Below are positions 27,688 to 35,850 of a stretch of DNA of 64,000 nt, piece by piece (within the stretch, counting starts at the first letter, position 1; each line of letters starts with the position of its first letter). Below the pieces are notes generated by a model that was given only the letters and a program-made list of their open reading frames with translations, had not been told where the DNA came from and did not search any database. Position numbers and translations under genes: made by a program. Source of the stretch: Pedobacter sp. MC2016-15 (GTDB taxonomy: Bacteria; Bacteroidota; Bacteroidia; Sphingobacteriales; Sphingobacteriaceae); assembly GCF_026239695.1 (NCBI RefSeq), contig NZ_JAPIVS010000003.1, positions 372,001 through 436,000 on the forward strand, in the 5' to 3' direction.

Positions 27688-30081
27688 ATGTTTAAACTCA
27701 ATCTCAAAATCGCGCTGCGCAACCTTTGGAAAAACAGAGGTTATACTTTGATCAATATTGCAGGTCTCTCCATAGGGATGGCAAGCTGTATCCTGATATT
27801 TATTTTTATCAGGTACCAGCTGAGTTACAACCAGCAGTTTGCCAAAAAGGACAGGATCTACCGTGTGGTGTCTTACTGGAAGTATCCCGATGGAGAAGAG
27901 TTTTCAAAAGGAGTACCTATGCCTCTGGTGCCCGCCATGCGGAATGACTTTGCCATGCTGGAGGATGTCGCCATTCTGCAGCGGGGCGGGGGAGTGATCA
28001 AAGTGAAGGACCCGCAGGGAAAAGAGCGACTGAAAATCCAGGAACGTACATTTTATGTAGGACCAGAGTTCTTCAGACTTTTTGATTACCCCTGGCTGCA
28101 GGGAGATCCGCAAAAGGATCTGGTAGAACCCTATACTGTTGCATTGAGTGAGGAGATGGCAGTAAAGCTGTTTGGCGACTGGCACCGGGCTGTCGGGCAA
28201 ACCATCAACTACAATAATAAAACCGATCTCAGAGTAACCGGGGTATTTGCTGATATTCCGCAAAACACCAGCAATCCTATCAAAATCGCTATCTCATACG
28301 CAGGTTTTGAAAGCAGAAACTTAAAGGAATGGAATAATGTGAATGACGGTACAGAATGTTATATCCTGTTGAAAGAGGGGCAGGGTATTGCTGATCTTGA
28401 TGCACCAAAAACAGCCTTCCTTAAAAAATATTATCAGGATTCGGGCACAACAAAATCAGACTTATTCTTTCAGCCGCTGGCAGAGATTCACCGGGATGAA
28501 AATTTCGGAAACTTTTCGAACAAAACAACGGGGATGAAAGAGATCTGGGGTTTGGCAATTATCGGTGTGTTTCTGATGCTTACCGCCTGCATTAACTTTG
28601 TAAATCTCGCTACGGCACAAGCCGTTAGCCGCTCCAAGGAAGTTGGTGTACGGAAGGTGATGGGCAGCAGGCGCAGCGACCTCGTGTTACAGTTTCTTAC
28701 AGAAACACTGACGCTCACCTTTTTCGCCTTACTGCTGGCTTGTGTGATTACCGAAGCAGCCTTGCCAAGTTTAGCAGGCTTATTCAAAGAAAAGTTATCT
28801 TTCAGCCTGATTGATCAACCGCTGATTATGGTCTTTATGACTGGCCTCGTGATCTTTGTCGGGCTTTTGGCAGGCTTCTATCCGGCATTGATCATTTCTG
28901 GTCTGAGTCCTGTTCTGGCCATTAAAAACAAGGTCAGTATGGGCAACGCCGGTAGCGGAGCCCTGCGCAAAATACTGGTCGTCCTGCAGTTTGCCATCAC
29001 GATTATCCTGATCACAGGAACCCTCGTCGTGCTCAAACAAATGCAATTTATGCGCGAGAAGCCGCTGGGCTTCAATGCCTCCGCGATCGCTCTGCCTTCA
29101 ATTCCTGGTGACAGTTTGAGTATACTCAAACATGATATTCTGAAGGCTAGAATACTTAGAATACCAGGTGTATTGTCTGCAAGCTTCTGTAGCGCTGCAC
29201 CCTCATCCGGAGACAATAACCTAACCAACTTTGCCTACAATAGTAGCAAGGATGAGGATTTCCAAATTAACTCAAAGTCTGCTGATGAAGATTATGTAAA
29301 GACTTTCAAACTGCAGATGGTAGCAGGAAGGGTGCTCTCCAAAAGTGATACGGTCAAAGAATTTTTGGTCAATGAGACCGTGCTGAAGAAACTCAACATC
29401 GTCAACCCGCAGGAGGCTATCGGCAAGATCATCAGAGTCAGTGGCAGATATAAGGCTCCGATTGTAGGTGTAGTGAAGGATTTTAACAATATGAATCTTA
29501 GGGAAGCCATCTCGCCGGTAATCCTGTATTCCAGTAAAAAGAGCTCACAGATGCTTGCCGTAAAGATGGATACACGGCAGATCCCCGCAGTCATGAAAAA
29601 TATAGAAAAGATGTGGAATGCTACATTTCCCAACCATGTTTTCAGTTCTACTTTTATGGAAGAAGATATCAACCATTATTATGAAAGTGAACAGGTGATG
29701 GGTACCTTGTTCAAAGTGTTTGCTTCGGTAATCATCTTCATCGCTTTTATTGGATTATTTGGACTGGTATCCTTTGTTGCAACACAGCGGACCAGGGAAA
29801 TGGCCATCAGGAAAGTGCTGGGTGCAACTACATTTGAGCTTGTCAGGATGCTGAATACCTCATTTATCATCATGGTCTTTATTGCTAACCTGGTGGCATG
29901 GCCCGTAGCTTATATTTTTATATCCAAATGGCTGTCACGTTATACATACAGAATTGAACTGAATATCTGGCCTTTTGTTCTCGCGATGCTGATCTCCATG
30001 CTCGTTACTTTGTTAACTGTAAGTCTGAGGTCATACAGAGCCGCAAAAACAAATCCGGTAGATGCTTTAAAATACGAATAA
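27688..30081 (+). CDS. MacB/FtsX-type ABC permease, paralog 5 of 5
   Basis: The protein is 797 residues and the most divergent copy. It keeps MFKLNLKIALRNLWKNRGYT at the start and NPVDALKYE at the end. The first FtsX block reads FVNLATAQAVSRSKEVGVRKVMG and the second FVATQRTREMAIRKVLGAT. The periplasmic domains share little with copies 1-4. It lies 30 bases before the second ATPase gene, so it may pair with that ATPase rather than with the first. This pairing is inferred from position only. Confidence 0.92.
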   Translation: MFKLNLKIALRNLWKNRGYTLINIAGLSIGMASCILIFIFIRYQLSYNQQFAKKDRIYRVVSYWKYPDGEEFSKGVPMPLVPAMRNDFAMLEDVAILQRGGGVIKVKDPQGKERLKIQERTFYVGPEFFRLFDYPWLQGDPQKDLVEPYTVALSEEMAVKLFGDWHRAVGQTINYNNKTDLRVTGVFADIPQNTSNPIKIAISYAGFESRNLKEWNNVNDGTECYILLKEGQGIADLDAPKTAFLKKYYQDSGTTKSDLFFQPLAEIHRDENFGNFSNKTTGMKEIWGLAIIGVFLMLTACINFVNLATAQAVSRSKEVGVRKVMGSRRSDLVLQFLTETLTLTFFALLLACVITEAALPSLAGLFKEKLSFSLIDQPLIMVFMTGLVIFVGLLAGFYPALIISGLSPVLAIKNKVSMGNAGSGALRKILVVLQFAITIILITGTLVVLKQMQFMREKPLGFNASAIALPSIPGDSLSILKHDILKARILRIPGVLSASFCSAAPSSGDNNLTNFAYNSSKDEDFQINSKSADEDYVKTFKLQMVAGRVLSKSDTVKEFLVNETVLKKLNIVNPQEAIGKIIRVSGRYKAPIVGVVKDFNNMNLREAISPVILYSSKKSSQMLAVKMDTRQIPAVMKNIEKMWNATFPNHVFSSTFMEEDINHYYESEQVMGTLFKVFASVIIFIAFIGLFGLVSFVATQRTREMAIRKVLGATTFELVRMLNTSFIIMVFIANLVAWPVAYIFISKWLSRYTYRIELNIWPFVLAMLISMLVTLLTVSLRSYRAAKTNPVDALKYE

Positions 30082-30111
30082 ATATATACCTTAAATTCAA
30101 ACTCAGATCCA

Positions 30112-30795
30112 ATGATCACATTACAAAATATAGAAAAATATTACGCTGCCAAAGGCTTGAAAAGTTATATCCTCAGACACGTAACCACGACCATCAATCA
30201 GGGGGAATTTGTATCCATAATGGGGCCTTCAGGTGCAGGGAAGTCTACTTTGTTAAATATTCTGGGGATGCTGGAAGAACCTACTTATGGTACGTATGAG
30301 TTTATGGGAGAGGATGTAACATCCATGAACGAAAGAAAAAGAATAGAGCTCTACCGTAACCATATTGGCTTTGTGTTCCAGGCTTATCATTTGATAGATG
30401 AGATGACCGTCGCAGAGAATATTGAAGCTCCGTTGTTGTATAAAAAGATAGGAAGTTCAGAAAGGAAAAGCCGTGTGGCAGATATGCTTGACAGGTTCAA
30501 TATCGTCGGGAAAAAAGATCTCTTTCCCAACCAGCTTTCCGGAGGTCAGCAGCAACTCGTGGGTATTGCACGTGCCCTGGCTGCCCAGCCATCCATTATT
30601 CTGGCGGATGAGCCCACAGGGAATCTGCAGTCGGCACAGGCACTGCAGATCATGGATCTCTTCAAAAAACTCAATGAGGAAGAAAACATTACTGTGATAC
30701 AAGTGACACATTCAGAGCTGAACGCAAGCTATGGATCGCGTATCCTGCATTTACTGGATGGAGTGATCAAAGAAGATGTGAGCGTACTGAGCTGA
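30112..30795 (+). CDS. Second ABC ATPase of the operon, altered D-loop
   Basis: The protein is 227 residues. Walker A GPSGAGKSTLLN, signature LSGGQQQLVGIARAL, Walker B IILADEP and the H-loop His in QVTHSELNAS are present. The D-loop that reads GNLDS in the first ATPase is GNLQS here, and the signature helix has Leu where Arg is usual (QQQRV). The D-loop Asp couples the two sites of an ATPase dimer in this superfamily, so this copy may work asymmetrically, perhaps as a heterodimer partner of the first ATPase. It ends the permease operon; no terminator is visible before the next gene. Confidence 0.9.
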   Translation: MITLQNIEKYYAAKGLKSYILRHVTTTINQGEFVSIMGPSGAGKSTLLNILGMLEEPTYGTYEFMGEDVTSMNERKRIELYRNHIGFVFQAYHLIDEMTVAENIEAPLLYKKIGSSERKSRVADMLDRFNIVGKKDLFPNQLSGGQQQLVGIARALAAQPSIILADEPTGNLQSAQALQIMDLFKKLNEEENITVIQVTHSELNASYGSRILHLLDGVIKEDVSVLS

Positions 30796-30844
30796 CAATT
30801 CATTTGATAACATTATGATCACAACAGATACTTATCTTTGTGTC

Positions 30845-31642
30845 ATGCGCAAAACTTTTACTGATCAGCTCAACAGGGAAGTTATCATCAACTATCCGCC
30901 AAGACGGATCATTTCTCTGGTACCTTCACAAACGGAGCTGTTGTTTGAACTTGGATTATCGGAAGAGATCATAGGGATCACAAAATTTTGTATCCATCCG
31001 GCAGCACAGTGTAAGGTTAAACAAAAGATAGGGGGCACAAAGAAGCTTGATATAGACTTGATCAGGAGTCTGAAACCAGATTTGATCATCGGCAATAAGG
31101 AAGAAAATACCCGGGAAAATATTGAGCTGCTGAGCGCGGAATTCCCGGTATGGCTAAGTGACGTGAGCACCCTTGAAGAGGCGATGGAGATGATCAGCCA
31201 GATTGCAGAGCTCGTAGACAGGCAGCCTGAAGCGGCCTATCTGAATCATCTGATCAAGGCGGGTTTTACTGACCTCCAGACGCTGGCTCTGCAGCATGGA
31301 ATTGATAAAAAAGTAGCGTATCTGATGTGGAAAGAGCCCTACATGCTTGCGGGGCGGGAGACATTTATCAACGATATCCTTATGAAAATCGGCCTCAGCA
31401 ATATCAGTACTGAAAGCAGGTATCCTGTAACCGGTCTGGAGGAGCTTGCGCTGATGAAGCCTGACCTGGTTCTCCTGTCTTCTGAACCTTTCCCTTTCAG
31501 AGAAAAACATATGGATGAGTTACAACAGGCTCTTCCGGGTGTAGAAATCATGCTCGTGGATGGCGAAATGTTCTCCTGGTATGGCAGCAGACTGATAAAA
31601 GCGGTGCAGTATCATTTCCAACTGCAGCCTAAACTAAAATAA
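30845..31642 (+). CDS. Helical-backbone metal/cobalamin-binding protein (BtuF-like) without signal peptide
   Basis: The protein is 265 residues from the ATG at 30845 (MRKTFTDQLNREVIINYPPRRIISLVPSQTE split across the start of the fold). An in-frame ATG at 30815 would add ten residues and contain a perfect -7 element (TATCTTTG, 30833-30840), so the later start is preferred. The fold signatures RIISLVPSQTELLFELG, IGGTKKLDIDLIRSLKPDLIIGN and AYLMWKEPYMLAG match periplasmic-binding-protein family PF01497. No signal peptide or lipobox is present, and no permease or ATPase for B12 or iron lies next to it. It may act in the cytoplasm; the ligand is unproven. Confidence 0.8.
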   Translation: MRKTFTDQLNREVIINYPPRRIISLVPSQTELLFELGLSEEIIGITKFCIHPAAQCKVKQKIGGTKKLDIDLIRSLKPDLIIGNKEENTRENIELLSAEFPVWLSDVSTLEEAMEMISQIAELVDRQPEAAYLNHLIKAGFTDLQTLALQHGIDKKVAYLMWKEPYMLAGRETFINDILMKIGLSNISTESRYPVTGLEELALMKPDLVLLSSEPFPFREKHMDELQQALPGVEIMLVDGEMFSWYGSRLIKAVQYHFQLQPKLK

Positions 31643-31697
31643 TAGTCCTTAAAATGAATGGTTTAGGCTTCCTGGGTCAAAATAAACATGAAAGGTT

Positions 31698-31727
31698 TTT
31701 GAGATTTGATAACAATCTCTATCTTTG
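31698..31727 (+). promoter_or_regulatory. Promoter of tRNA-Leu(UAG)
   Basis: TTTG (31698-31701) is followed after 18 bases by TATCTTTG (31720-31727). Both parts match the Bacteroidetes housekeeping consensus exactly. The mature tRNA begins 22 bases after the -7 element. Confidence 0.7.
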
Positions 31728-31749
31728 CAGTCCTAAACAACTCCTAGAT

Positions 31750-31831
31750 GCGGATGTGGCGTAATTGGTAGCCGCACCAGACTTAGGATCTGGCGCTTCA
31801 CAGCGTGGGGGTTCGAGTCCCTTCATCCGCA
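31750..31831 (+). tRNA. tRNA-Leu, anticodon UAG
   Basis: The acceptor stem GCGGATG pairs with CATCCGC and the discriminator is A. The anticodon stem CCAGA/TCTGG encloses loop CTTAGGA, giving anticodon TAG, which reads CUA and related Leu codons. The long variable arm and the T-loop GTTCGAGTC fit a class II leucine tRNA. CCA is not encoded. Confidence 0.95.
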
Positions 31832-31841
31832 CAACCAATGC

Positions 31842-31871
31842 AAAAAGCAGTCTTAACCGACTGCTTTTTTT
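31842..31871 (+). terminator. Terminator after tRNA-Leu(UAG)
   Basis: AAAAAGCAGTC pairs with GACTGCTTTTT around TTAACC and runs into a T-stretch, 10 bases after the tRNA end. Confidence 0.88.
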
Positions 31872-31970
31872 GTTTCATCTCATTTTCACTTCAATTAATC
31901 TATGCCCATACCTCCTTTAAAGTGAGCTCTCCCTGTGCTCGCCGAGAGTTCCTGGAGAGATCCCAACAGC

Positions 31971-32058
31971 CATACCCCGGGCATACCCTGAACATACCCC
32001 GGCCTTACCTCAGCCTTACCTAAAAGGTAAACCCTAGGTAAGGAAAAGGTAAGTTGGA
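31971..32058. repeat. Eight 11-bp repeat units arranged as an inverted array
   Basis: Eight consecutive 11-base units keep exact phase. CATACCCCGGG, CATACCCTGAA, CATACCCCGGC, CTTACCTCAGC and CTTACCTAAAA carry a TACC core on the plus strand. GGTAAACCCTA, GGTAAGGAAAA and GGTAAGTTGGA carry its reverse complement GGTA. The array changes orientation at 32025/32026, so the two halves can fold together, for example CTTACCT with AGGTAAG. Units are similar rather than identical. Function is unknown. Confidence 0.8.
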
Positions 32059-32255
32059 GCTATGCCTGTGGTAAACTCAAACCGACCTCTCAGCGACCAG
32101 TCGCTGAACACAGGAAAAACCCTCACAAAGCAATGTATGGGCGACAATACCTTTACATGTATTCCTGTAATCACATCTGGCAGTTAAAATTGCAGGTAAT
32201 CTGTTGCAGGGCAGACAAATTGACATTTAACTGTGCTCAATTCAAGAAAAAATAA

Positions 32256-32263
32256 TACTTTTG
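32256..32263 (+). promoter_or_regulatory. Putative tig promoter, -7 element
   Basis: TACTTTTG matches TAnnTTTG exactly, about 77 bases before the tig ATG. The -33 partner is weak (TGTG at 32232-32235, spacing 20). Confidence 0.4.
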
Positions 32264-32339
32264 GCACCCTACAAGCATCCGGCGGTATATCGGCTGGATT
32301 TTTGATCAAAAAGACATTTTAAAACATTGATTCAGAAAG

Positions 32340-33686
32340 ATGAATATTACACAGGAAAAAATTGACGACTTAAACGCAGTTGTAAAAATTAACATTTCGC
32401 CTGAAGATTATACTGAGAAGGTCGACAAATCTATAAAAGAACAAGCCAAGAAATCTAATCTTCCAGGTTTCCGTAAAGGAATGGTACCTGCAGCGCACAT
32501 CAAAAAGATGTACGGCAGAAGCATTCTTGTTGAAACTATCAATAACTTATTAAGTGAAAACCTTAATAAATATCTTACAGATAACAAAGTAGAGATCCTT
32601 GGACAGCCTGTGCCTGTGATGGATGATTCAAAGGATTTTAAATGGGATGGTACCGATGCATTTGAGTTCGACTATGAAATTGGTCTTGCTCCGGCTGTTG
32701 ACGTAAGCATCACATCAAAAGATAAATTCGTGCAATACAATGTGAAAGCGGATGAAGAAACACTGGCTTCACGTATCAAAAATATCCGCCGCAGCTATGG
32801 CAAAATGACAAACCCGGAAGTTTCGGCAGAAGAAGACGTCCTTTATGCCGAATTAGCACAACTTTCTGCTGATGGTTCAGTTTTTGAAGGTGGTATCAAC
32901 AGTACTGGTTCTATACGTTTAGACCTGGTTACAGATAAATCGATTTTAAAAACGCTGATTGGCAAGAAAAAAGACGATGTATTTGAACTGGATGTTAAGA
33001 AAGCTTTCGATAACAATGAAACAGTAATTGCGAAATTGCTGAATATCGAAGAGGAGGCTGCCAAAGCGTTGGATGCTAAATTCCAGGTAACGGTTAAAAA
33101 TGTAAACCGTTTAGAGGAGTCTGATTTAAACCAGGAGTTCTTTGATAAAATATTTGGTGAAGGTGTAGTAACTGACGAAGCTGGTTTCACTGCAAAGATC
33201 ACAGAAGAAATTGAGAGCATGTTCAAACAGGATGCCGACCGCAAACTGCAGAACGACATGTACACTCAGTTAACTGAAAATGTGAAAATGGACTTGCCGG
33301 ATAAGTTCTTACGCAAATGGTTGAAAGCTACAAATGAAAAACTATCTGATGCTGAACTGGCTGAAGGATATGATGATTTCGCTAAAAACCTGAAATGGAC
33401 TTTAATTGAGAACAAGATCATCAAAGACAACAGCATCGAAATTAAATACGAAGATGTATTCGCTACAGCTAAACAACGTTTAGATGCACAGTTCAAAATG
33501 TATAGCCCTGCTCCGCTACCTGAAGATCAACTGGCGCAATATACTGCCACGTTCCTGCAGGAAAAAGACAACGCTAACCGCATTTTTGAAGAAGTGAAAG
33601 CACTCAAAGTTTTTGAATACATTCAATCGGTTGCTACTTTAGACCAAAAAGAAATAGCTTATAATAAATTCATAGAGATGACCTAA
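32340..33686 (+). CDS. tig: Trigger factor, ribosome-associated chaperone and prolyl isomerase
   Basis: Trigger factor binds the ribosome exit tunnel and shields nascent chains. The 448-residue protein begins with the ribosome-binding domain and carries the signature GFRKGMVP (residues about 41-48; GFRxGxxP in the family). The middle FKBP-like segment (about 150-245) is shorter and more divergent than in E. coli, as is usual in Bacteroidetes, so isomerase activity may be weak. The C-terminal helical arms fill the rest. It stands directly before clpP and clpX, the classic tig-clpP-clpX order, though a hairpin at 33720 separates it from clpP. Confidence 0.93.
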   Translation: MNITQEKIDDLNAVVKINISPEDYTEKVDKSIKEQAKKSNLPGFRKGMVPAAHIKKMYGRSILVETINNLLSENLNKYLTDNKVEILGQPVPVMDDSKDFKWDGTDAFEFDYEIGLAPAVDVSITSKDKFVQYNVKADEETLASRIKNIRRSYGKMTNPEVSAEEDVLYAELAQLSADGSVFEGGINSTGSIRLDLVTDKSILKTLIGKKKDDVFELDVKKAFDNNETVIAKLLNIEEEAAKALDAKFQVTVKNVNRLEESDLNQEFFDKIFGEGVVTDEAGFTAKITEEIESMFKQDADRKLQNDMYTQLTENVKMDLPDKFLRKWLKATNEKLSDAELAEGYDDFAKNLKWTLIENKIIKDNSIEIKYEDVFATAKQRLDAQFKMYSPAPLPEDQLAQYTATFLQEKDNANRIFEEVKALKVFEYIQSVATLDQKEIAYNKFIEMT

Positions 33687-33718
33687 TCTGTCAGAGATTA
33701 ACACTTCTTAATTTATCA

Positions 33719-33750
33719 TAAGGCGGCTTTTTTGGAGGCCGCCTTATTTA
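33719..33750 (+). terminator. Hairpin after tig
   Basis: AAGGCGGC (33720-33727) pairs with GCCGCCTT (33738-33745) around a T-rich loop. The following T-run is short (ATTTAT), so termination may be partial and allow some read-through into clpP. Confidence 0.65.
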
Positions 33751-33786
33751 TATCCGCTGATTTAAATTTTACAATACCCAAATAAA

Positions 33787-33815
33787 TTGCCAACTTAGTT
33801 TGATTACTTTGGCAA
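33787..33815. promoter_or_regulatory. Inverted repeat TTGCCAA-N15-TTGGCAA before clpP
   Basis: A perfect 7-bp inverted repeat (33787-33793 and 33809-33815) lies 40-68 bases upstream of the clpP ATG and overlaps a -7-like TTACTTTG (33804-33811). Its position suits an operator or promoter element. No known regulator is assigned. Confidence 0.35.
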
Positions 33816-33854
33816 TAACAAACGACAAATAAATTAATATATATTTTTATAAAA

Positions 33855-34550
33855 ATGAATATAGATAAAGACGAATTTAGAAAGTACGCAGTTAAACATC
33901 ACCGTATTAACGGCTTAAACGTTGATCGTTATATTGGCCAAACAAACATGTCTCCAAAAAGCATGACGCCCTACATCATTGAAGAGCGTCAGCTGAATGT
34001 AGCACAAATGGATGTATTCTCCCGTCTGATGATGGACAGGATCATCTTCCTGGGTGATGCAATTCATGATGGCAACGCAAACATTATTCAGGCTCAGTTG
34101 CTGTTTCTGCAGTCTACAGACAACAACAGGGATATCCAGATTTATATCAACTCACCAGGTGGTTCTGTGTATGCAGGATTAGGTATTTATGATACAATGC
34201 AGTATATTACCCCTGATGTGGCTACTATCTGTACAGGTATGGCGGCTTCAATGGGTGCAGTATTGTTAGTTGCAGGTGCTAAAGGAAAACGTGCAGCATT
34301 ACCTCACTCACGTGTGATGATCCACCAGCCTTCAGGTGGTGCTCAGGGCGTAGCTTCAGATATGGAGATTAACCTGAGAGAGATGCTGAAATTGAAAAAA
34401 GAATTATATGATATTATTTCAGATCATTCAGGCCAAACTTATGAATGGGTAGAAAAAGCTTCAGACCGTGATTACTGGATGAAAGCTGATGAAGCCAAAA
34501 GCTTTGGAATGATTGACGAAGTATTAGGTTCCAATTCGGATAAAAAATAG
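33855..34550 (+). CDS. clpP: ATP-dependent Clp protease proteolytic subunit
   Basis: ClpP is the serine-protease barrel that degrades proteins fed to it by ClpX. In the 231-residue chain the catalytic Ser132 is in GMAASMGA and the catalytic His157 in HSRVMIHQPSGG; the Asp follows in the C-terminal helix region (SDRDYWM). The N-terminus is about 35 residues longer than in E. coli ClpP up to PYIIEE, consistent with a propeptide or the longer Bacteroidetes form. clpX follows after 3 bases, so both are made together. Confidence 0.97.
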   Translation: MNIDKDEFRKYAVKHHRINGLNVDRYIGQTNMSPKSMTPYIIEERQLNVAQMDVFSRLMMDRIIFLGDAIHDGNANIIQAQLLFLQSTDNNRDIQIYINSPGGSVYAGLGIYDTMQYITPDVATICTGMAASMGAVLLVAGAKGKRAALPHSRVMIHQPSGGAQGVASDMEINLREMLKLKKELYDIISDHSGQTYEWVEKASDRDYWMKADEAKSFGMIDEVLGSNSDKK

Positions 34551-34553
34551 ATA

Positions 34554-35795
34554 ATGGCTAAACAAACAAAAGAATCCCGTTGCTCTTTTTGCGGTTCAAG
34601 TAAGCAGGATACTTTAATGCTTATTGAAGGGCTTGATGCATACATTTGTGATAAATGCGTTACCCAGGCCCATCAGCTGGTGCTGCAGGAATTCGGCAAT
34701 AAACAGTCGAAAGGCCTGGATGCTTCAGTTACCCTGCTTAAACCAATGGAGATTAAGGCTCACATTGACCAGTATGTTATTGGTCAGGATGATGCCAAAA
34801 AAGTACTTTCGGTAGCTGTATACAACCACTATAAGAGGTTAGGGCAGAAAGTAGATAAAGGCGATGAGGTTGAGATTGAGAAATCCAACATCATGCTCGT
34901 TGGAGAAACCGGTACAGGTAAAACCCTGCTGGCAAAAACGATCGCCAAAATATTGCATGTTCCTTTTTGTATCTGTGATGCTACCGTATTGACGGAGGCA
35001 GGATATGTGGGTGAAGATGTGGAAAGCATCCTGACCCGCCTGCTGCAGGCTGCGGATTATGATGTAGCTTCTGCAGAACGCGGAATCGTGTACATTGATG
35101 AGGTAGATAAGGTAGCACGTAAAAGTGATAACCCTTCGATCACCAGAGATGTATCCGGTGAAGGTGTACAACAGGCATTGTTAAAGATCCTGGAAGGTAC
35201 AATTGTAAATGTTCCACCTCAGGGCGGACGTAAACATCCTGATCAGAAAATGATCCCTGTAAACACCAACAACATCCTGTTTATCTGCGGAGGAGCATTT
35301 GATGGAATTGAACGTAAGATCGCTAATAGGTTGCGTACGCAGGCTGTAGGTTACAAAGTGAAAAAAGAAGATGCAGAACTGGATCTGAACAATCTGTACA
35401 AGTATATCACTCCGCAGGATTTAAAATCTTTCGGACTGATTCCTGAATTGATTGGACGTGTTCCTGTGTTGACGCACCTGAATCCTCTGGATAAACAGGC
35501 ATTGCGTAATATCCTGACGGAGCCTAAAAACTCATTGTTCCGCCAGTATGTGAAGTTGTTTGAATATGAAGGAGTGAAGCTCGTGTTCGAAGATGAAGTT
35601 CTGGACTTCATTGTAGACAAGGCAATGGAATACAAACTCGGTGCAAGGGGATTACGATCCATTTGCGAGGCAATCATGCTGGATGCTATGTTTGACATCC
35701 CCTCGGATTCAAGTATAAAGGAGCTGGTCATCTCGCTCGATTATGCGGTTGAGAAATTTGAAAAGGCCGACTTTAAAAAGTTAAAAGCTGCTTAA
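34554..35795 (+). CDS. clpX: Clp protease ATP-binding subunit ClpX
   Basis: ClpX is the AAA+ unfoldase that recognises tagged proteins and threads them into ClpP. The 413-residue protein opens with the zinc-binding domain (Cys10, Cys13, Cys32, Cys35). Walker A is GETGTGKT (117-124), Walker B is [10 protein letters not shown], sensor and arginine-finger region is RKIANRLR, and the pore and ClpP-contact part includes [13 protein letters not shown]. All are intact and the length is normal. It is co-transcribed with clpP and ends at a clean terminator. Confidence 0.97.
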   Translation: MAKQTKESRCSFCGSSKQDTLMLIEGLDAYICDKCVTQAHQLVLQEFGNKQSKGLDASVTLLKPMEIKAHIDQYVIGQDDAKKVLSVAVYNHYKRLGQKVDKGDEVEIEKSNIMLVGETGTGKTLLAKTIAKILHVPFCICDATVLTEAGYVGEDVESILTRLLQAADYDVASAERGIVYIDEVDKVARKSDNPSITRDVSGEGVQQALLKILEGTIVNVPPQGGRKHPDQKMIPVNTNNILFICGGAFDGIERKIANRLRTQAVGYKVKKEDAELDLNNLYKYITPQDLKSFGLIPELIGRVPVLTHLNPLDKQALRNILTEPKNSLFRQYVKLFEYEGVKLVFEDEVLDFIVDKAMEYKLGARGLRSICEAIMLDAMFDIPSDSSIKELVISLDYAVEKFEKADFKKLKAA

Positions 35796-35801
35796 AAATT
35801 T

Positions 35802-35831
35802 AATCCCCGTCTAACCACGGGGATTTTTTTT
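35802..35831 (+). terminator. Terminator after clpX
   Basis: AATCCCCGT pairs with ACGGGGATT around CTAACC and is followed by a run of T. Confidence 0.9.
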
Positions 35832-35850
35832 ACAATAAAAATGAATAGAT

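Larger units (their letters stand above)
31872..32339. other. 468-base gene-free stretch before tig
   Basis: No credible ORF is seen here; a 72-codon frame entering from the tRNA has no family resemblance. The stretch contains an 11-bp-periodic repeat array (31971-32058), a short perfect hairpin CAGCGAC-CA-GTCGCTG (32091-32106) and the likely tig promoter (32256-32263). The first 100 bases, after the terminator, show nothing recognisable. Confidence 0.7.

Noticed and set aside
31805..32023. 72-codon frame starting inside tRNA-Leu(UAG)
   Set aside because: It begins in the tRNA and runs through a terminator and the repeat array; no sign of coding.
31971..32058. CRISPR-like array
   Set aside because: Units are 11 bases, imperfect, contiguous without spacers and change orientation; no cas genes are in the window.
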